NCBI GenBank assembly: GCA_900541905.1
Contig: UQLQ01000017.1
Coordinates: forward strand, 1 to 37,409
DNA: 37,409 nt
Reading direction: 5' to 3'
Source of the DNA: an uncultured Oscillospiraceae bacterium
GTDB lineage: Bacteria; Bacillota; Clostridia; Oscillospirales; Acutalibacteraceae
Below are positions 1 to 7,749 of the stretch, piece after piece. The position numbers and the translations under genes are program-made. The stretch's first letter is position 1; each line of letters starts with the position of its first letter. The notes beneath the pieces were generated by a model. That model was given only the letters and a program-made list of their open reading frames with translations. It had not been told where the DNA came from and searched no databases.

Positions 1-6
1 CATTTT

Positions 7-82
7 GCTGCTATGGCTCAGTAGGCAGAGCACGTCCTTGGTAAGGACGAGGTCACGCGTTCGAATCGCGTTAGCAGCTCCA
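7..82 (+). tRNA. tRNA-Thr (anticodon GGU), CCA encoded
   Basis: The sequence folds into a full cloverleaf. The 7-bp acceptor stem is GCTGCTA (7-13) with TAGCAGC (72-78), followed by discriminator T and an encoded CCA at 80-82. The D arm uses GCTC/GAGC. The anticodon stem CGTCC/GGACG encloses the loop TTGGTAA, giving anticodon GGT, which reads Thr ACC/ACU. The T arm is ACGCG-TTCGAAT-CGCGT. Any promoter lies outside the window. Confidence 0.95.
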
Positions 83-85
83 GTT

Positions 86-122
86 AAAACCTCGATGCTT
101 AAGTTGCTTCGGGGTTTTATTT
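86..122 (+). terminator. Intrinsic terminator of the tRNA-Thr gene
   Basis: AAAACCTCGA (86-95) pairs with TCGGGGTTTT (109-118) with one G-U wobble, and a T-rich run follows. It starts four bases after the encoded CCA, as expected for a tRNA terminator. Confidence 0.7.
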
Positions 123-183
123 TGTATATGAAGTTTTTATGCGCGGTTACAGCGATATTTTTTGCAGCGCAAGCCCAAACAGG

Positions 184-215
184 AAAAAGCACGGACAGTA
201 CTGTCCGTGCTTTTT
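184..215. terminator. Palindromic bidirectional terminator
   Basis: A perfect 32-bp palindrome with 16-bp arms, A-tract on the left and T-tract on the right. It can terminate read-through from the tRNA on the plus strand and the acyltransferase gene (290-1363) on the minus strand, which points towards it. Confidence 0.8.
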
Positions 216-289
216 CTGTTTTAAAAGATTAAAAACATGCAATATACTCCCACGGTCCGATACCGTTTGTTTATATATATTTGGATAAC

Positions 290-1363
290 TTATTTGATGA
301 AAAAAAGAGCTTTTCCCACCTTAGGTATTTTGGAAACCAGTTCTACAAATCCCCAACTAATTGCAAAGGTGAGTAATAGCGATACTATAATTTTACTGTA
401 GATTGACAGCCCATACAGTGGAATATAGCGGGCAATCATGACCATTATAGGATTATGTACAAGAAAAATTCCAAAGGAATACTTTGCAAGGCGATGAAAA
501 ATACAAGTTAGCTTACCGGGAAGACAGCAGTTCTTAAAGCTCATAAACAAAAATGCAGCTGTTAATGCCAGAGGAATAAAGTCATACCAAGCAGTATAGA
601 AATGTCCTATTCTTGTTAAATAGATCTGCGTCAAAACAGTTATAATAAAAAACACCCCGGCGGCTAGCAAAAAATATTTTTTCAGTGAATACTTTTTTAT
701 TAAGTTAACTGAGGATTCTTTATAAACCATATAACCAAAAATTAAATATGTTCCGTAAATACCTCCCAGGAAACTTAAATCAATACCATTTGATACGGTT
801 GTATGTCCGAACGCATTCAATATCAGGTTTATCGTAGGCGTACCAAATGAATATGCCGCCACAATTGCCAATGGAATAATCCATATTTTCCAATGAAACC
901 TTTTCAAAATAACAGATACAAAGGGTAGGCTGATATACATACCTAAAATCATGGGGAGATACCACATATGGATCATATCTGAAGGCCTCAAAAAAATCAT
1001 AGTTTTAAATAATGTGACCCATTGAAAATCTGTTTTCCAAAACCAGGCGGAAAACAACTGATAAATGAAAAGCCATACTTCTGTAAGAATAAACAGTGGT
1101 AATAAATTATGCTTCCAAAAGCGAAAACATTTTTTGTTATTATATTTGCGTTGTAACAGAAGATAACCGCTGATAAATAAAAACAAAGGTACACCAAGTC
1201 TCCCTAATGTAAAGAACGTAAAAATAAAAAGCTGAAGAAAAATACTGCTATTCGCGATATCAGTGTTTTGAGTAAAGTATATATTGTCAATTGAATGGCA
1301 TAAGACGACAAAAAATGTTGCGACTCCTCTTACAGTATCTATCCAATCTAATCTTGTTTCCAT
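290..1363 (-). CDS. Acyltransferase 3 family integral membrane protein
   Basis: A 357-residue polytopic membrane protein with about ten hydrophobic segments. The N-terminus, around residues 6-23, has the opening of the acyltransferase-3 (OafA/YrhL/NodX) family: W-I-D-T-x-R-G followed by V-V-L-C-H-S. Arg12 and His23 match the conserved residues of this family. Members move acyl groups, often acetyl or succinyl, onto extracytoplasmic glycans such as wall polysaccharide, teichoic acid or exopolysaccharide. The ATG at 1363 is preceded by AAAGGAT on the minus strand. Length is normal for the family. No glycan biosynthesis genes are nearby, so the acceptor is unknown. It is transcribed alone, downstream of the terminator at 1581-1615. 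Confidence 0.85.
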   Translation of the reverse strand: METRLDWIDTVRGVATFFVVLCHSIDNIYFTQNTDIANSSIFLQLFIFTFFTLGRLGVPLFLFISGYLLLQRKYNNKKCFRFWKHNLLPLFILTEVWLFIYQLFSAWFWKTDFQWVTLFKTMIFLRPSDMIHMWYLPMILGMYISLPFVSVILKRFHWKIWIIPLAIVAAYSFGTPTINLILNAFGHTTVSNGIDLSFLGGIYGTYLIFGYMVYKESSVNLIKKYSLKKYFLLAAGVFFIITVLTQIYLTRIGHFYTAWYDFIPLALTAAFLFMSFKNCCLPGKLTCIFHRLAKYSFGIFLVHNPIMVMIARYIPLYGLSIYSKIIVSLLLTFAISWGFVELVSKIPKVGKALFFIK

Positions 1364-1580
1364 ATTTTATCCTTTTTTTATATTTTTAGTTAGTACTTCC
1401 TAAGTATCGTTAATATAGAAAATTGGTTACGTATACTTTTGCAAAACACCTGAAAAAGTAAATTTCACTTGAAAAAAGTGAGTATTTATATTATAATTAC
1501 GCTACAAATTACAAATTATAGGTAAACTTGTAAAAGTATACCTTTAAAAATGAAAACAGAAAACAATCATATTATAATAA

Positions 1581-1615
1581 AAAAAGAGGCTTTAATTTAT
1601 TTCAAGCCTCTTTTT
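1581..1615 (-). terminator. Intrinsic terminator after the surface protein gene
   Basis: AAAAAGAGGCTT (1581-1592) pairs perfectly with AAGCCTCTTTTT (1604-1615) around an 11-nt loop. On the minus strand it is followed by a T-run, 55 bp past the stop of the gene at 1670-3628. Confidence 0.85.
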
Positions 1616-1669
1616 AATTAAGAAAAAATATAAAAAATAATTGAGCCAAAAGTTAGAAAAAATAAGATA

Positions 1670-3628
1670 TTAGTCTTGTGTTTTACGTTTTTTAATAACA
1701 ACAAAACCTGTAATTGCGGCGCTTGCAGCTGTAACCGCAGCAATACTAATCATTAGATTTGTATTATCTCCGGTTTGTGGAGAGTTCATATCGTTACCAA
1801 TATTTGTACCGCTGTTTGTACCATTATCATGGTCGATATTCAGTTGTGTTTTGGTTAACACATAATCAGAGCAGTGTGTAATGGATACTTCAACATAACC
1901 ATTTTCGTCTACCACATAACCGTCACCCATTGCCTGCATTACATTTAGTTCCGGATTATAGTAGTAGAAGTATGCAGTTTCGCCCGGTTGGAAGCTTGCG
2001 CTTACATCTACTTTTACAGTTGCTTTCGCGGGTAGATTGCCTTCATGAGCGAAAGAAAGAACAGTGCCTTGGTTACCGCCTAAAGCTTCCTTAATTGCTT
2101 GATTATCTTCAGAAGAGCTAACTGTCAAAGCTAAGTTTACATCAATTGTGGTATCTGTAATTTCGCTGCCGTCAAAAGTCCATGAATAAAGATCTTTTCC
2201 ATCAGAGCCTGCAACATGGATGGTAAATGTTTTGCCGGAAGCTTTTACTTGTTCAAATACAGCTTTCTCCAGTTTAATTTGTGCCATTTTAACATTTGCA
2301 TTTTGAATTGCTTCATCAGGAATGGTTACATCCAAAGAAATATTGGAAGTTGTGCTGTTTGCAATGGTTTGTACCAAAGCGGTTGTTGGAAGATGCACGG
2401 AAATGGTAACAGGGTTCTCTGCGGTTGCATTGTTGAGCGCATCTTGAGAAACTTCAACAGGAGCGCTAACGGATGTAGTGTCTCCAACTACAGTTTCATC
2501 GGATAGCTCCGGTGTAGGAGCAATAATATCGTTGCTTGGAGGAGTGACAACTTCATCATTTTCAACGGTAATAACACAGGTAGCGGTTTTACCGTTTGCT
2601 GTTTTTGCAGTAATGGTTGCTTGTCCTGGAGCATGGGCTGTTACAAGGCCATCTTCAGATACAGTAGCCACTTGTTGATTATCTGCAGAGAAAGTTACTG
2701 TTTTGTTTGTTGCATTTTCCGGATTGACAGTTGCATGAAGCTGAACCGTTTCGCCCGGTTTTAGTGTGACGGCAGTTTGATCTAAAGTTACTTCGGATAC
2801 TTCTACATCAGCTGCTTGTGCAAGATAATAAAGATCTTGTTGTTTCTCATTTCTGGTAGGTGCTGCAAGACCGGCAGCTTCATAACCTGCAATTGCATTT
2901 GTATATTGTATTGGTTTATCAACACAAATAGCGGCAGGGCCTTCAGCGTTGTAAGAGCCATCATCTGTATTGGTATAGGTCATTTTAGAACCTTCAGCAA
3001 ATGTTAAGATAGGATTTGTAGTTTCTACACCAACACCGGAGTCTACATTAATACCATACCATGAGCCCGCTGCAGTAGAAACAGATAAGTTGCCGTTTAC
3101 TGTCACGCTGGAAGCATTTACAAGCATAGCTCCACCATTTGTAAATACGTTTGTAACAGAAACATTGTTTAAAGAAACATTTGGGCTGGTATAAATATTA
3201 AGTGGAAATTTATTGCTTGTTCCGCCAATAATGGACAAGTTGCTTAAAACGACAGCATTGTCAGTATCAATTAATACTACGGCAGGGTTAGAGGAGGAAG
3301 AGAAGTCTCCTACGCCTGTAATAGAGTGACCGTTACCATTTAGTGTAATGCCTTTTGTAATGTAGGCACTTTGAGTAACAGTAATATTTTCATTTAATGT
3401 GATTGTACTTCCTTCTTCAGCAGCTGCCAAAGCATCTTCAAGAGAGTCAAACTGAGCTGAACTTTCATCTTTTGTAACAGTTACAGCTTTTTGTTCTGTT
3501 GGTTGGTTAGAACTGGTGCCTGTATCCCCGGCATCAGTATCAGTAGTTGCAGAAACAATTGCAGTAGGAACTGCTACTGTAGCTAACATACATACGGATA
3601 AAAAGGTTGCCAATGCTTTTTTCTTCAT
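1670..3628 (-). CDS. Wall-anchored surface protein: beta-helix, BIG2 domain and sortase signal
   Basis: A 652-residue secreted protein. Residues 1-27 form a signal peptide ending V-S-A. Residues about 47-215 have short repeated strands rich in Asn and Ser, including 'GITLNGNGHSITG', typical of right-handed beta-helix (pectate-lyase-like) surface proteins. Residues about 277-356 form a bacterial Ig-like group 2 domain (V-T-L-x-x-T-A-V-T-L-K-P-G-E-T, then A-T-V-S-x-D-G-L-V-T). The C-terminus carries a sorting motif S-P-Q-T-G (616-620), a hydrophobic stretch and the tail K-K-R-K. The x-P-x-T-G form differs from the classical LPXTG, so a housekeeping sortase accepting this variant is implied but none is in the window. 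AAAGGAG precedes the ATG at 3628. It is probably an adhesin or glycan-binding protein; the ligand is unknown. Confidence 0.85.
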   Translation of the reverse strand: MKKKALATFLSVCMLATVAVPTAIVSATTDTDAGDTGTSSNQPTEQKAVTVTKDESSAQFDSLEDALAAAEEGSTITLNENITVTQSAYITKGITLNGNGHSITGVGDFSSSSNPAVVLIDTDNAVVLSNLSIIGGTSNKFPLNIYTSPNVSLNNVSVTNVFTNGGAMLVNASSVTVNGNLSVSTAAGSWYGINVDSGVGVETTNPILTFAEGSKMTYTNTDDGSYNAEGPAAICVDKPIQYTNAIAGYEAAGLAAPTRNEKQQDLYYLAQAADVEVSEVTLDQTAVTLKPGETVQLHATVNPENATNKTVTFSADNQQVATVSEDGLVTAHAPGQATITAKTANGKTATCVITVENDEVVTPPSNDIIAPTPELSDETVVGDTTSVSAPVEVSQDALNNATAENPVTISVHLPTTALVQTIANSTTSNISLDVTIPDEAIQNANVKMAQIKLEKAVFEQVKASGKTFTIHVAGSDGKDLYSWTFDGSEITDTTIDVNLALTVSSSEDNQAIKEALGGNQGTVLSFAHEGNLPAKATVKVDVSASFQPGETAYFYYYNPELNVMQAMGDGYVVDENGYVEVSITHCSDYVLTKTQLNIDHDNGTNSGTNIGNDMNSPQTGDNTNLMISIAAVTAASAAITGFVVIKKRKTQD

Positions 3629-4024
3629 GTTTTTAACTCCTTTTATACATTTGTTTTAAAAGTTTGTAATTTTGTCTACAATCTAATTATACACAATTGC
3701 AATAAAAAATCCAGTATCAATATTTGGAATATCATTTTACATATTTAGATTGTGAATTTTTTGCACAAAATTTACCAATACATCAAAAAATAAATTTGAT
3801 AGGGAGATAGGGCGTATTTTTGCAGATATGATATATCGGGAGAAAATGCATTTTTGCAATTTTGTGCATGAACACATTTAGGAGAAATGATAAACTGTGT
3901 CTAAATTTAAAAAAGGGAGCTACTACAAATGGGCCAGATTTCCATAGAAGCTTATATTTTAGTACACCAATAGTGTACCGGTATAAAATGACGTATATTT
4001 GGACTGTTTAGGAGGTTTCATATT
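3629..4024. other. 395-bp intergenic region between divergent genes
   Basis: It holds the minus-strand leader of the surface protein, with a TATAAT at 3691-3686, and the leader of the recombinase gene. The latter contains inverted ATTTAG/CTAAAT halves near 3890-3908, a 14-codon reading frame at 3929 and a short GTACAC/GTGTAC dyad (3962-3978). Serine recombinases often have their recombination sites just upstream, so these dyads may be recombinase subsites. That is inference. Confidence 0.4.
3929..3973 (+). CDS. Possible 14-residue leader peptide before the recombinase
   Basis: ATG at 3929 is preceded by AAAAAGGGAG at good spacing and encodes MGQISIEAYILVHQ before TAG (3971-3973). The stop codon lies inside the dyad GTACAC-N5-GTGTAC. 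The recombinase ATG follows 51 nt later. The ribosome site is better than expected by chance. No homology can be judged at this length, so it may be a translated leader or noise. Confidence 0.3.
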   Translation: MGQISIEAYILVHQ

Positions 4025-4642
4025 ATGGAATATGGATATGTGAGGGTATCCAGTAAGGATCAAAACATTGCACGTCAAATGGCAGCAATGTACGAGGTAG
4101 GGATAGATGATAAGCATATTTACATCGACAAATTTTCAGGAAAAGATTTTAAAAGACCGCATTATAAAAGGATGGTAAAAAAATTAAAAGCAGGGGATTT
4201 ATTGTACATTAAATCAATTGATAGATTGGGAAGAAACTATGATGAAATTATTGAACAATGGCGATTCTTAACAAAAGTGAAAGATGTGGATATTAAAGTA
4301 ATTGATTTTCCGTTGCTTGATACAAAAAGTCCTGTAAACGGTATTACAGGTAAATTTATTGCAGATCTTGTTTTGCAGATTTTATCTTACGTTGCTCAGG
4401 TAGAAAGGGAAAATATTAGACAGCGTCAGGCGGAAGGCATTCGTGAAGCCAAGGCAAAAGGTGTTCGTTTTGGCAGACCGAGGTTAGCGATTCCGGAAGG
4501 GTTTCCTGATGTATTACAGTTATGGTTAGATGAACAAATTAGTCTTAGAGAGGCTTCCCGTAGAATGAATACCAATCATAATACCTTTTCTAGGTGGGCA
4601 AGAACATATTTGTATGAAGACAATTCCAATCAGGTTCGGTAA
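4025..4642 (+). CDS. Serine recombinase (resolvase/invertase family)
   Basis: A 205-residue small serine recombinase. The N-terminus Y-V-R-V-S-S-K-D-Q-N carries the nucleophile Ser9 in the R-V-S motif. Residues about 60-75 hold I-D-R-L-G-R-N-Y, and about 130-150 the helix E-R-E-N-I-R-Q-R-Q-x-E-G-I, both diagnostic of the Tn3 resolvase/Hin invertase group. After G-R-P, residues about 160-200 form a C-terminal HTH ('SLREASRRMNTNHNTFSRWA'). Length matches resolvases and DNA invertases, not the large phage integrases. AGGAGG precedes the ATG at 9-nt spacing. No transposase is adjacent, so it could be a stand-alone invertase acting on a nearby or distant site, or the remnant of a transposon. It may be relevant to the inverted repeats at 4665-4782 and 30614-31237. 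Confidence 0.9.
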   Translation: MEYGYVRVSSKDQNIARQMAAMYEVGIDDKHIYIDKFSGKDFKRPHYKRMVKKLKAGDLLYIKSIDRLGRNYDEIIEQWRFLTKVKDVDIKVIDFPLLDTKSPVNGITGKFIADLVLQILSYVAQVERENIRQRQAEGIREAKAKGVRFGRPRLAIPEGFPDVLQLWLDEQISLREASRRMNTNHNTFSRWARTYLYEDNSNQVR

Positions 4643-4664
4643 TCTTAAAGTGCAGTATCATCAG

Positions 4665-4782
4665 GACCAATCCACTCTATGATATATATTGAAAATATCA
4701 ATTAAATATTTTGTTTAAACTGAGAATAAAGATGCATATATTAAAGATTTGGATTTAGAATGAGCTTTTAGATGGATTGGTC
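4665..4782. repeat. 10-bp perfect inverted repeat just downstream of the recombinase gene
   Basis: GACCAATCCA (4665-4674) and TGGATTGGTC (4773-4782) are exact reverse complements enclosing 98 bp of AT-rich DNA. The position, 22 bp after a serine recombinase stop codon, suggests a possible invertible segment or recombination site pair. The arms are shorter than the 26 bp usual for Hin-type sites, so this is tentative. Confidence 0.35.
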
Positions 4783-5021
4783 ATAGATAAGAAATTTGTC
4801 GTTTTGTTTGAAATTTTCAATCATGTCTAGACTTATTATTTATGCACCAAGGGGCTATACATTTCTTTATGTTGTTTGTTTCAAAATATTTTTATATGAA
4901 ATAAAGAGAAAGAATTTTATAGTTTTCTTAACAGTATATAATATCGAAATATTAATATTGCAATTGAAATTCATGGTACAAATGAATGCAAGTTTCACCG
5001 TGAAAAATAATCTTGAATAAT

Positions 5022-5056
5022 AAAAACTCAGGAGACTGAAAATCTCCTGAGTTTTT
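5022..5056. terminator. Strong bidirectional hairpin terminator
   Basis: AAAAACTCAGGAGA (5022-5035) and TCTCCTGAGTTTTT (5043-5056) form a perfect 14-bp stem with a 7-nt loop, with T-rich flanks on both strands. It may end the recombinase transcript. Confidence 0.8.
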
Positions 5057-5485
5057 GCTTTAGAATCACAATAATTTAATAAGATTAGCTGTTATTGCAT
5101 ATAAGGGAAAATAATGAAATTTTTAGGTTAAGCAACACTTTTTTGTCTAAGTATGAAATATGTGAAATTAAGAAAATTGGGGACCATCATAATAGAGAAA
5201 AACAAAATCTTTTTATTAAGTTGATCGTCAATTACAGCTAATACATATTATATTTATCCGATTCTGATGTAAACTATTATATTTTACAAGAAGAAAAAGA
5301 ATTCGTTTTTGTTCTACCATGATTTATAAAAAGTATAACATAGCACATGAGAGTGTGGTGAACACAAATACAAGGAGTGTTAACCAAAAGTGACTGAAAT
5401 TTTTCACTAAGGCAAAAATGAATTGATTTTATATTTGATGAATGTTAGATTGATGTTAAAGATTTACAAACGAGGCGGGGAGTAT

Positions 5486-6043
5486 ATGAAAAAACAACAG
5501 CATACACGAGTACGGTTAAAGGCATCTGTAAAAGAGATGTTAAAACAAAATCCGACGCAGGCAATTAATATTAAATCTATTTCAGCAGCCTCCCACATAT
5601 CAAGAACATCTTTTTATGCAAACTTTGAAAATATGGATGACTTAATTTATGAGCTTCATGATGATTTTATCAGAGGAATTGGCGATATTTATAAAAAAGA
5701 TTTGCATACTGCCTGTCATCCCGTCTCTCAAAGTACTTTAATGGCAGTATCGGAATACATACACAGCAATCAGTCCCTTATTCAGTTTTTGCTCCATGAA
5801 GAAGGATTGGATTTATTCATGAAAAGAACTTATTTGCGTAATATAAAATTTATAACGCAATTTTTTAACTTAAACGGTATCAATATTTCTCAGCAGAAGA
5901 AACATCAAATGAAAATTATTATCATTGGTTGTGTACATTCCATTTATCAGGATTTACCTGAGTGCAAAACAGAAGATATTTATATAACATTAAAAAATGC
6001 TTATAGTCTGTTTTTTGATTTCATTTTGGACAGAGCTTCGTAA
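5486..6043 (+). CDS. TetR/AcrR-type transcriptional regulator of the ABC operon
   Basis: A 185-residue TetR-type regulator. Residues about 5-55 form the DNA-binding domain: a helix V-K-E-M-L-K-Q-N-P, then the HTH 'IKSISAASHISRTSFYANFENMDDLI', whose S-F-Y-x-x-F-x-x-x-D-D-L-I pattern is diagnostic. The C-terminal ligand domain is divergent, so the inducer cannot be read. I chose the ATG at 5486 because GGCGGGGAG sits directly before it; the frame stays open upstream to 5423 but has no ribosome site there. It is the first gene of a run with tiny gaps ending at 12123, so it most likely controls the transporter in response to the transported compound. The dyad at 5357-5385 is a candidate operator. 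Confidence 0.85.
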   Translation: MKKQQHTRVRLKASVKEMLKQNPTQAINIKSISAASHISRTSFYANFENMDDLIYELHDDFIRGIGDIYKKDLHTACHPVSQSTLMAVSEYIHSNQSLIQFLLHEEGLDLFMKRTYLRNIKFITQFFNLNGINISQQKKHQMKIIIIGCVHSIYQDLPECKTEDIYITLKNAYSLFFDFILDRAS

Positions 6044-6074
6044 CATAAAAGTATTATGAAGGTTGAGGATTGAA

Positions 6075-7001
6075 ATGGAGAAACATATTCTGGAATTAAA
6101 AAATGTGTTTGTAACTGCGGAGACAAAAAGAGGTTCCTCTACCATTATTCAAGATATTGGTTTTATGGCAGATAAGGGTGATCGTTTGGCTATTGTTGGA
6201 GAAAGTGGATGCGGTAAAACAATGACGGCGATGGCTATTTTTGGTTTGCTGCCCGGTAACTGTCACGCAGCAGGGAAGATTTACTTAAATGGAAAGAATC
6301 TTTTGGAGTTAAAACCAAAAGAAATGAATGCACTCAGGGGGAAAGAGTTCGCATTTATACCTCAGAATGGTTCGGAATTTTTGAATCCGGTATTAAAAAT
6401 AAAATATCAAATGTTTGAAACATTCAAAGCAAATGGTATCAACAAAAAGCGGGACATGCTTGCAAAAGCAATTGATTTATTATATCAAGTTGGTTTTGAG
6501 AATCCTGAAACAATATTAAATAAATATTCATTTCAGTTATCAGGCGGTATGGCTCAGCGTGTCATTTTAGCAATTGGACTATCGTCATCGCCTCAATTGG
6601 TCATTGCAGATGAGCCGACCAGAGGAGTGGATGAAAAAAATGCGCTGTTATTTCTAGACCGCTTAGATGAATCGTTTCAAAATAGTGCGGTCATTCTAAT
6701 CACACATAGCATCGATATTGCAGGGCGTTGTAATAAAATAGCTGTGATGTATGCAGGAATGATTATGGAATACGGAGATGCAAAAGAAATATTGCGGCAG
6801 GCTGTTCATCCCTATACCCAAAGTTTGATACATGCGTTGCCGGAAAATGGTTTTGAGATTTATCAAAATCCGGATGGAATACAGTCAGAAACAGGGTGCC
6901 CTTTCTATGCTCAATGCCCGATTGCTAAAAATATTTGTGCTGAGCAGATTCCTCAACTGCATCAGGTTGATACGGTTTGGAGGAGGTGCTTTTTTGTCTG
7001 A
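6075..7001 (+). CDS. Peptide/nickel-class ABC transporter ATPase (OppD/NikD type)
   Basis: About 308 residues. It has Walker A G-E-S-G-C-G-K-T, signature L-S-G-G-M-A-Q-R, Walker B L-V-I-A-D-E-P-T and the switch His in I-T-H-S. The last 50 residues form the Cys-containing oligopeptide/dipeptide C-terminal extension (T-G-C-P-F-Y-A-Q-C-P-I-A, then I-C), a mark of OppD/DppD/NikD proteins. Start: the ATG at 6075 follows GAGGA; an in-frame TTG at 6063 overlaps that site and is less likely. It acts with the second ATPase, the lipoprotein and two permeases of this operon to drive ATP-dependent import. Peptide, nickel or metallophore cannot be separated by sequence alone. Confidence 0.9.
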   Translation: MEKHILELKNVFVTAETKRGSSTIIQDIGFMADKGDRLAIVGESGCGKTMTAMAIFGLLPGNCHAAGKIYLNGKNLLELKPKEMNALRGKEFAFIPQNGSEFLNPVLKIKYQMFETFKANGINKKRDMLAKAIDLLYQVGFENPETILNKYSFQLSGGMAQRVILAIGLSSSPQLVIADEPTRGVDEKNALLFLDRLDESFQNSAVILITHSIDIAGRCNKIAVMYAGMIMEYGDAKEILRQAVHPYTQSLIHALPENGFEIYQNPDGIQSETGCPFYAQCPIAKNICAEQIPQLHQVDTVWRRCFFV

Positions 7002-7701
7002 TATTTTTTTTCGAGCAGAACACTTAAAAATGCAGTTTTATGCAGGAAACAAACAAAAGCAGGTGGTATTGGATGATGCCTCTTTCACGGTAGAACAAGG
7101 GGAAGCGGTCGGAATTGTAGGTCCAAGCGGTGCCGGAAAATCTACCATAGCCAGAATTATTTGCGGGTTGATACGTCCTGAACGCGGAGATATTTATTTT
7201 AAGGGAACGCACATCGTTGGGGCTGAAAAAACATTTCAAAAAGAATTTCGTACTCGAATTCAGCTGATTCCCCAACAGCCCTATTTGTCGCTTGATCCCA
7301 AACAAAAAGTTGGAAACAGCATTATGGAACCTTTATTTGTACATAAATTGGTCAAACAGAAAAAACAGGCTCAAACATGCGCTTACCAATTATTGCATTC
7401 TGTCAGATTGAATCATGACATCTTTACTCGTTATCCCGGTCAAATTTCAGGAGGGCAAGCGCAACGTGTTGTAATTGCAAGAGCATTGGCAGTATCACCC
7501 GAATTGATTATTGCAGACGAATCCACATCTATGTTGGATGTTTCCGCACAGGCACAAGTGATACAAATTTATAAAAGATTGATAAAAGAACAAAATGTAA
7601 GCTTTATTTTTATCTCGCACAATTTTCCTTTGGTAAAAGCATTTTGCAGTAAAGTTTATGGTTTGCAAAATGGTATGCTCAGTTTAATGAAAGGTACGTA
7701 A
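6994..7701 (+). CDS. Peptide/nickel-class ABC transporter ATPase (OppF/NikE type)
   Basis: About 235 residues, read from a TTG at 6994 placed 7 nt after AGGAGG (6981-6986). It overlaps the end of the preceding ATPase by 8 nt, implying translational coupling. An open frame extends upstream to 6832, but that part lies inside the first ATPase and lacks a ribosome site. Motifs: Walker A G-P-S-G-A-G-K-S-T, Q-loop I-P-Q-Q-P, signature I-S-G-G-Q-A-Q-R, Walker B L-I-I-A-D-E-S-T (Ser in place of the usual Pro after Glu), H-loop I-S-H-N. It lacks the C-terminal extension, as small NikE-like subunits do. It forms the second half of the heterodimeric ATPase. Confidence 0.9.
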   Translation: MSDIFFRAEHLKMQFYAGNKQKQVVLDDASFTVEQGEAVGIVGPSGAGKSTIARIICGLIRPERGDIYFKGTHIVGAEKTFQKEFRTRIQLIPQQPYLSLDPKQKVGNSIMEPLFVHKLVKQKKQAQTCAYQLLHSVRLNHDIFTRYPGQISGGQAQRVVIARALAVSPELIIADESTSMLDVSAQAQVIQIYKRLIKEQNVSFIFISHNFPLVKAFCSKVYGLQNGMLSLMKGT

Positions 7702-7749
7702 ACACTTTGAGTGATTTACATAAATTATTTAATTTTGGAGGAGTAAAGA

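Larger units (their letters stand above)
4643..5485. other. 843-bp gene-free stretch
   Basis: Very AT-rich. It holds the widely spaced inverted repeat 4665-4674/4773-4782, a strong hairpin terminator (5022-5056), and an imperfect 9-bp dyad GGTGAACAC (5357-5365)/GTGTTAACC (5377-5385) that could be an operator for the TetR-type gene. I see no convincing coding region; open frames lack ribosome sites and family motifs. Confidence 0.5.

Noticed and set aside
5..232. A 75-codon frame over the tRNA-Thr and its terminators
   Set aside because: It is covered by a clear tRNA and two hairpins and has no ribosome site.
4796..5020. A 74-codon plus-strand frame ending right before the 5022 terminator
   Set aside because: It begins at a TTG with no ribosome site, shows no family pattern and has the composition of AT-rich noncoding DNA. 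The position before a terminator kept it in consideration, but I do not call it.
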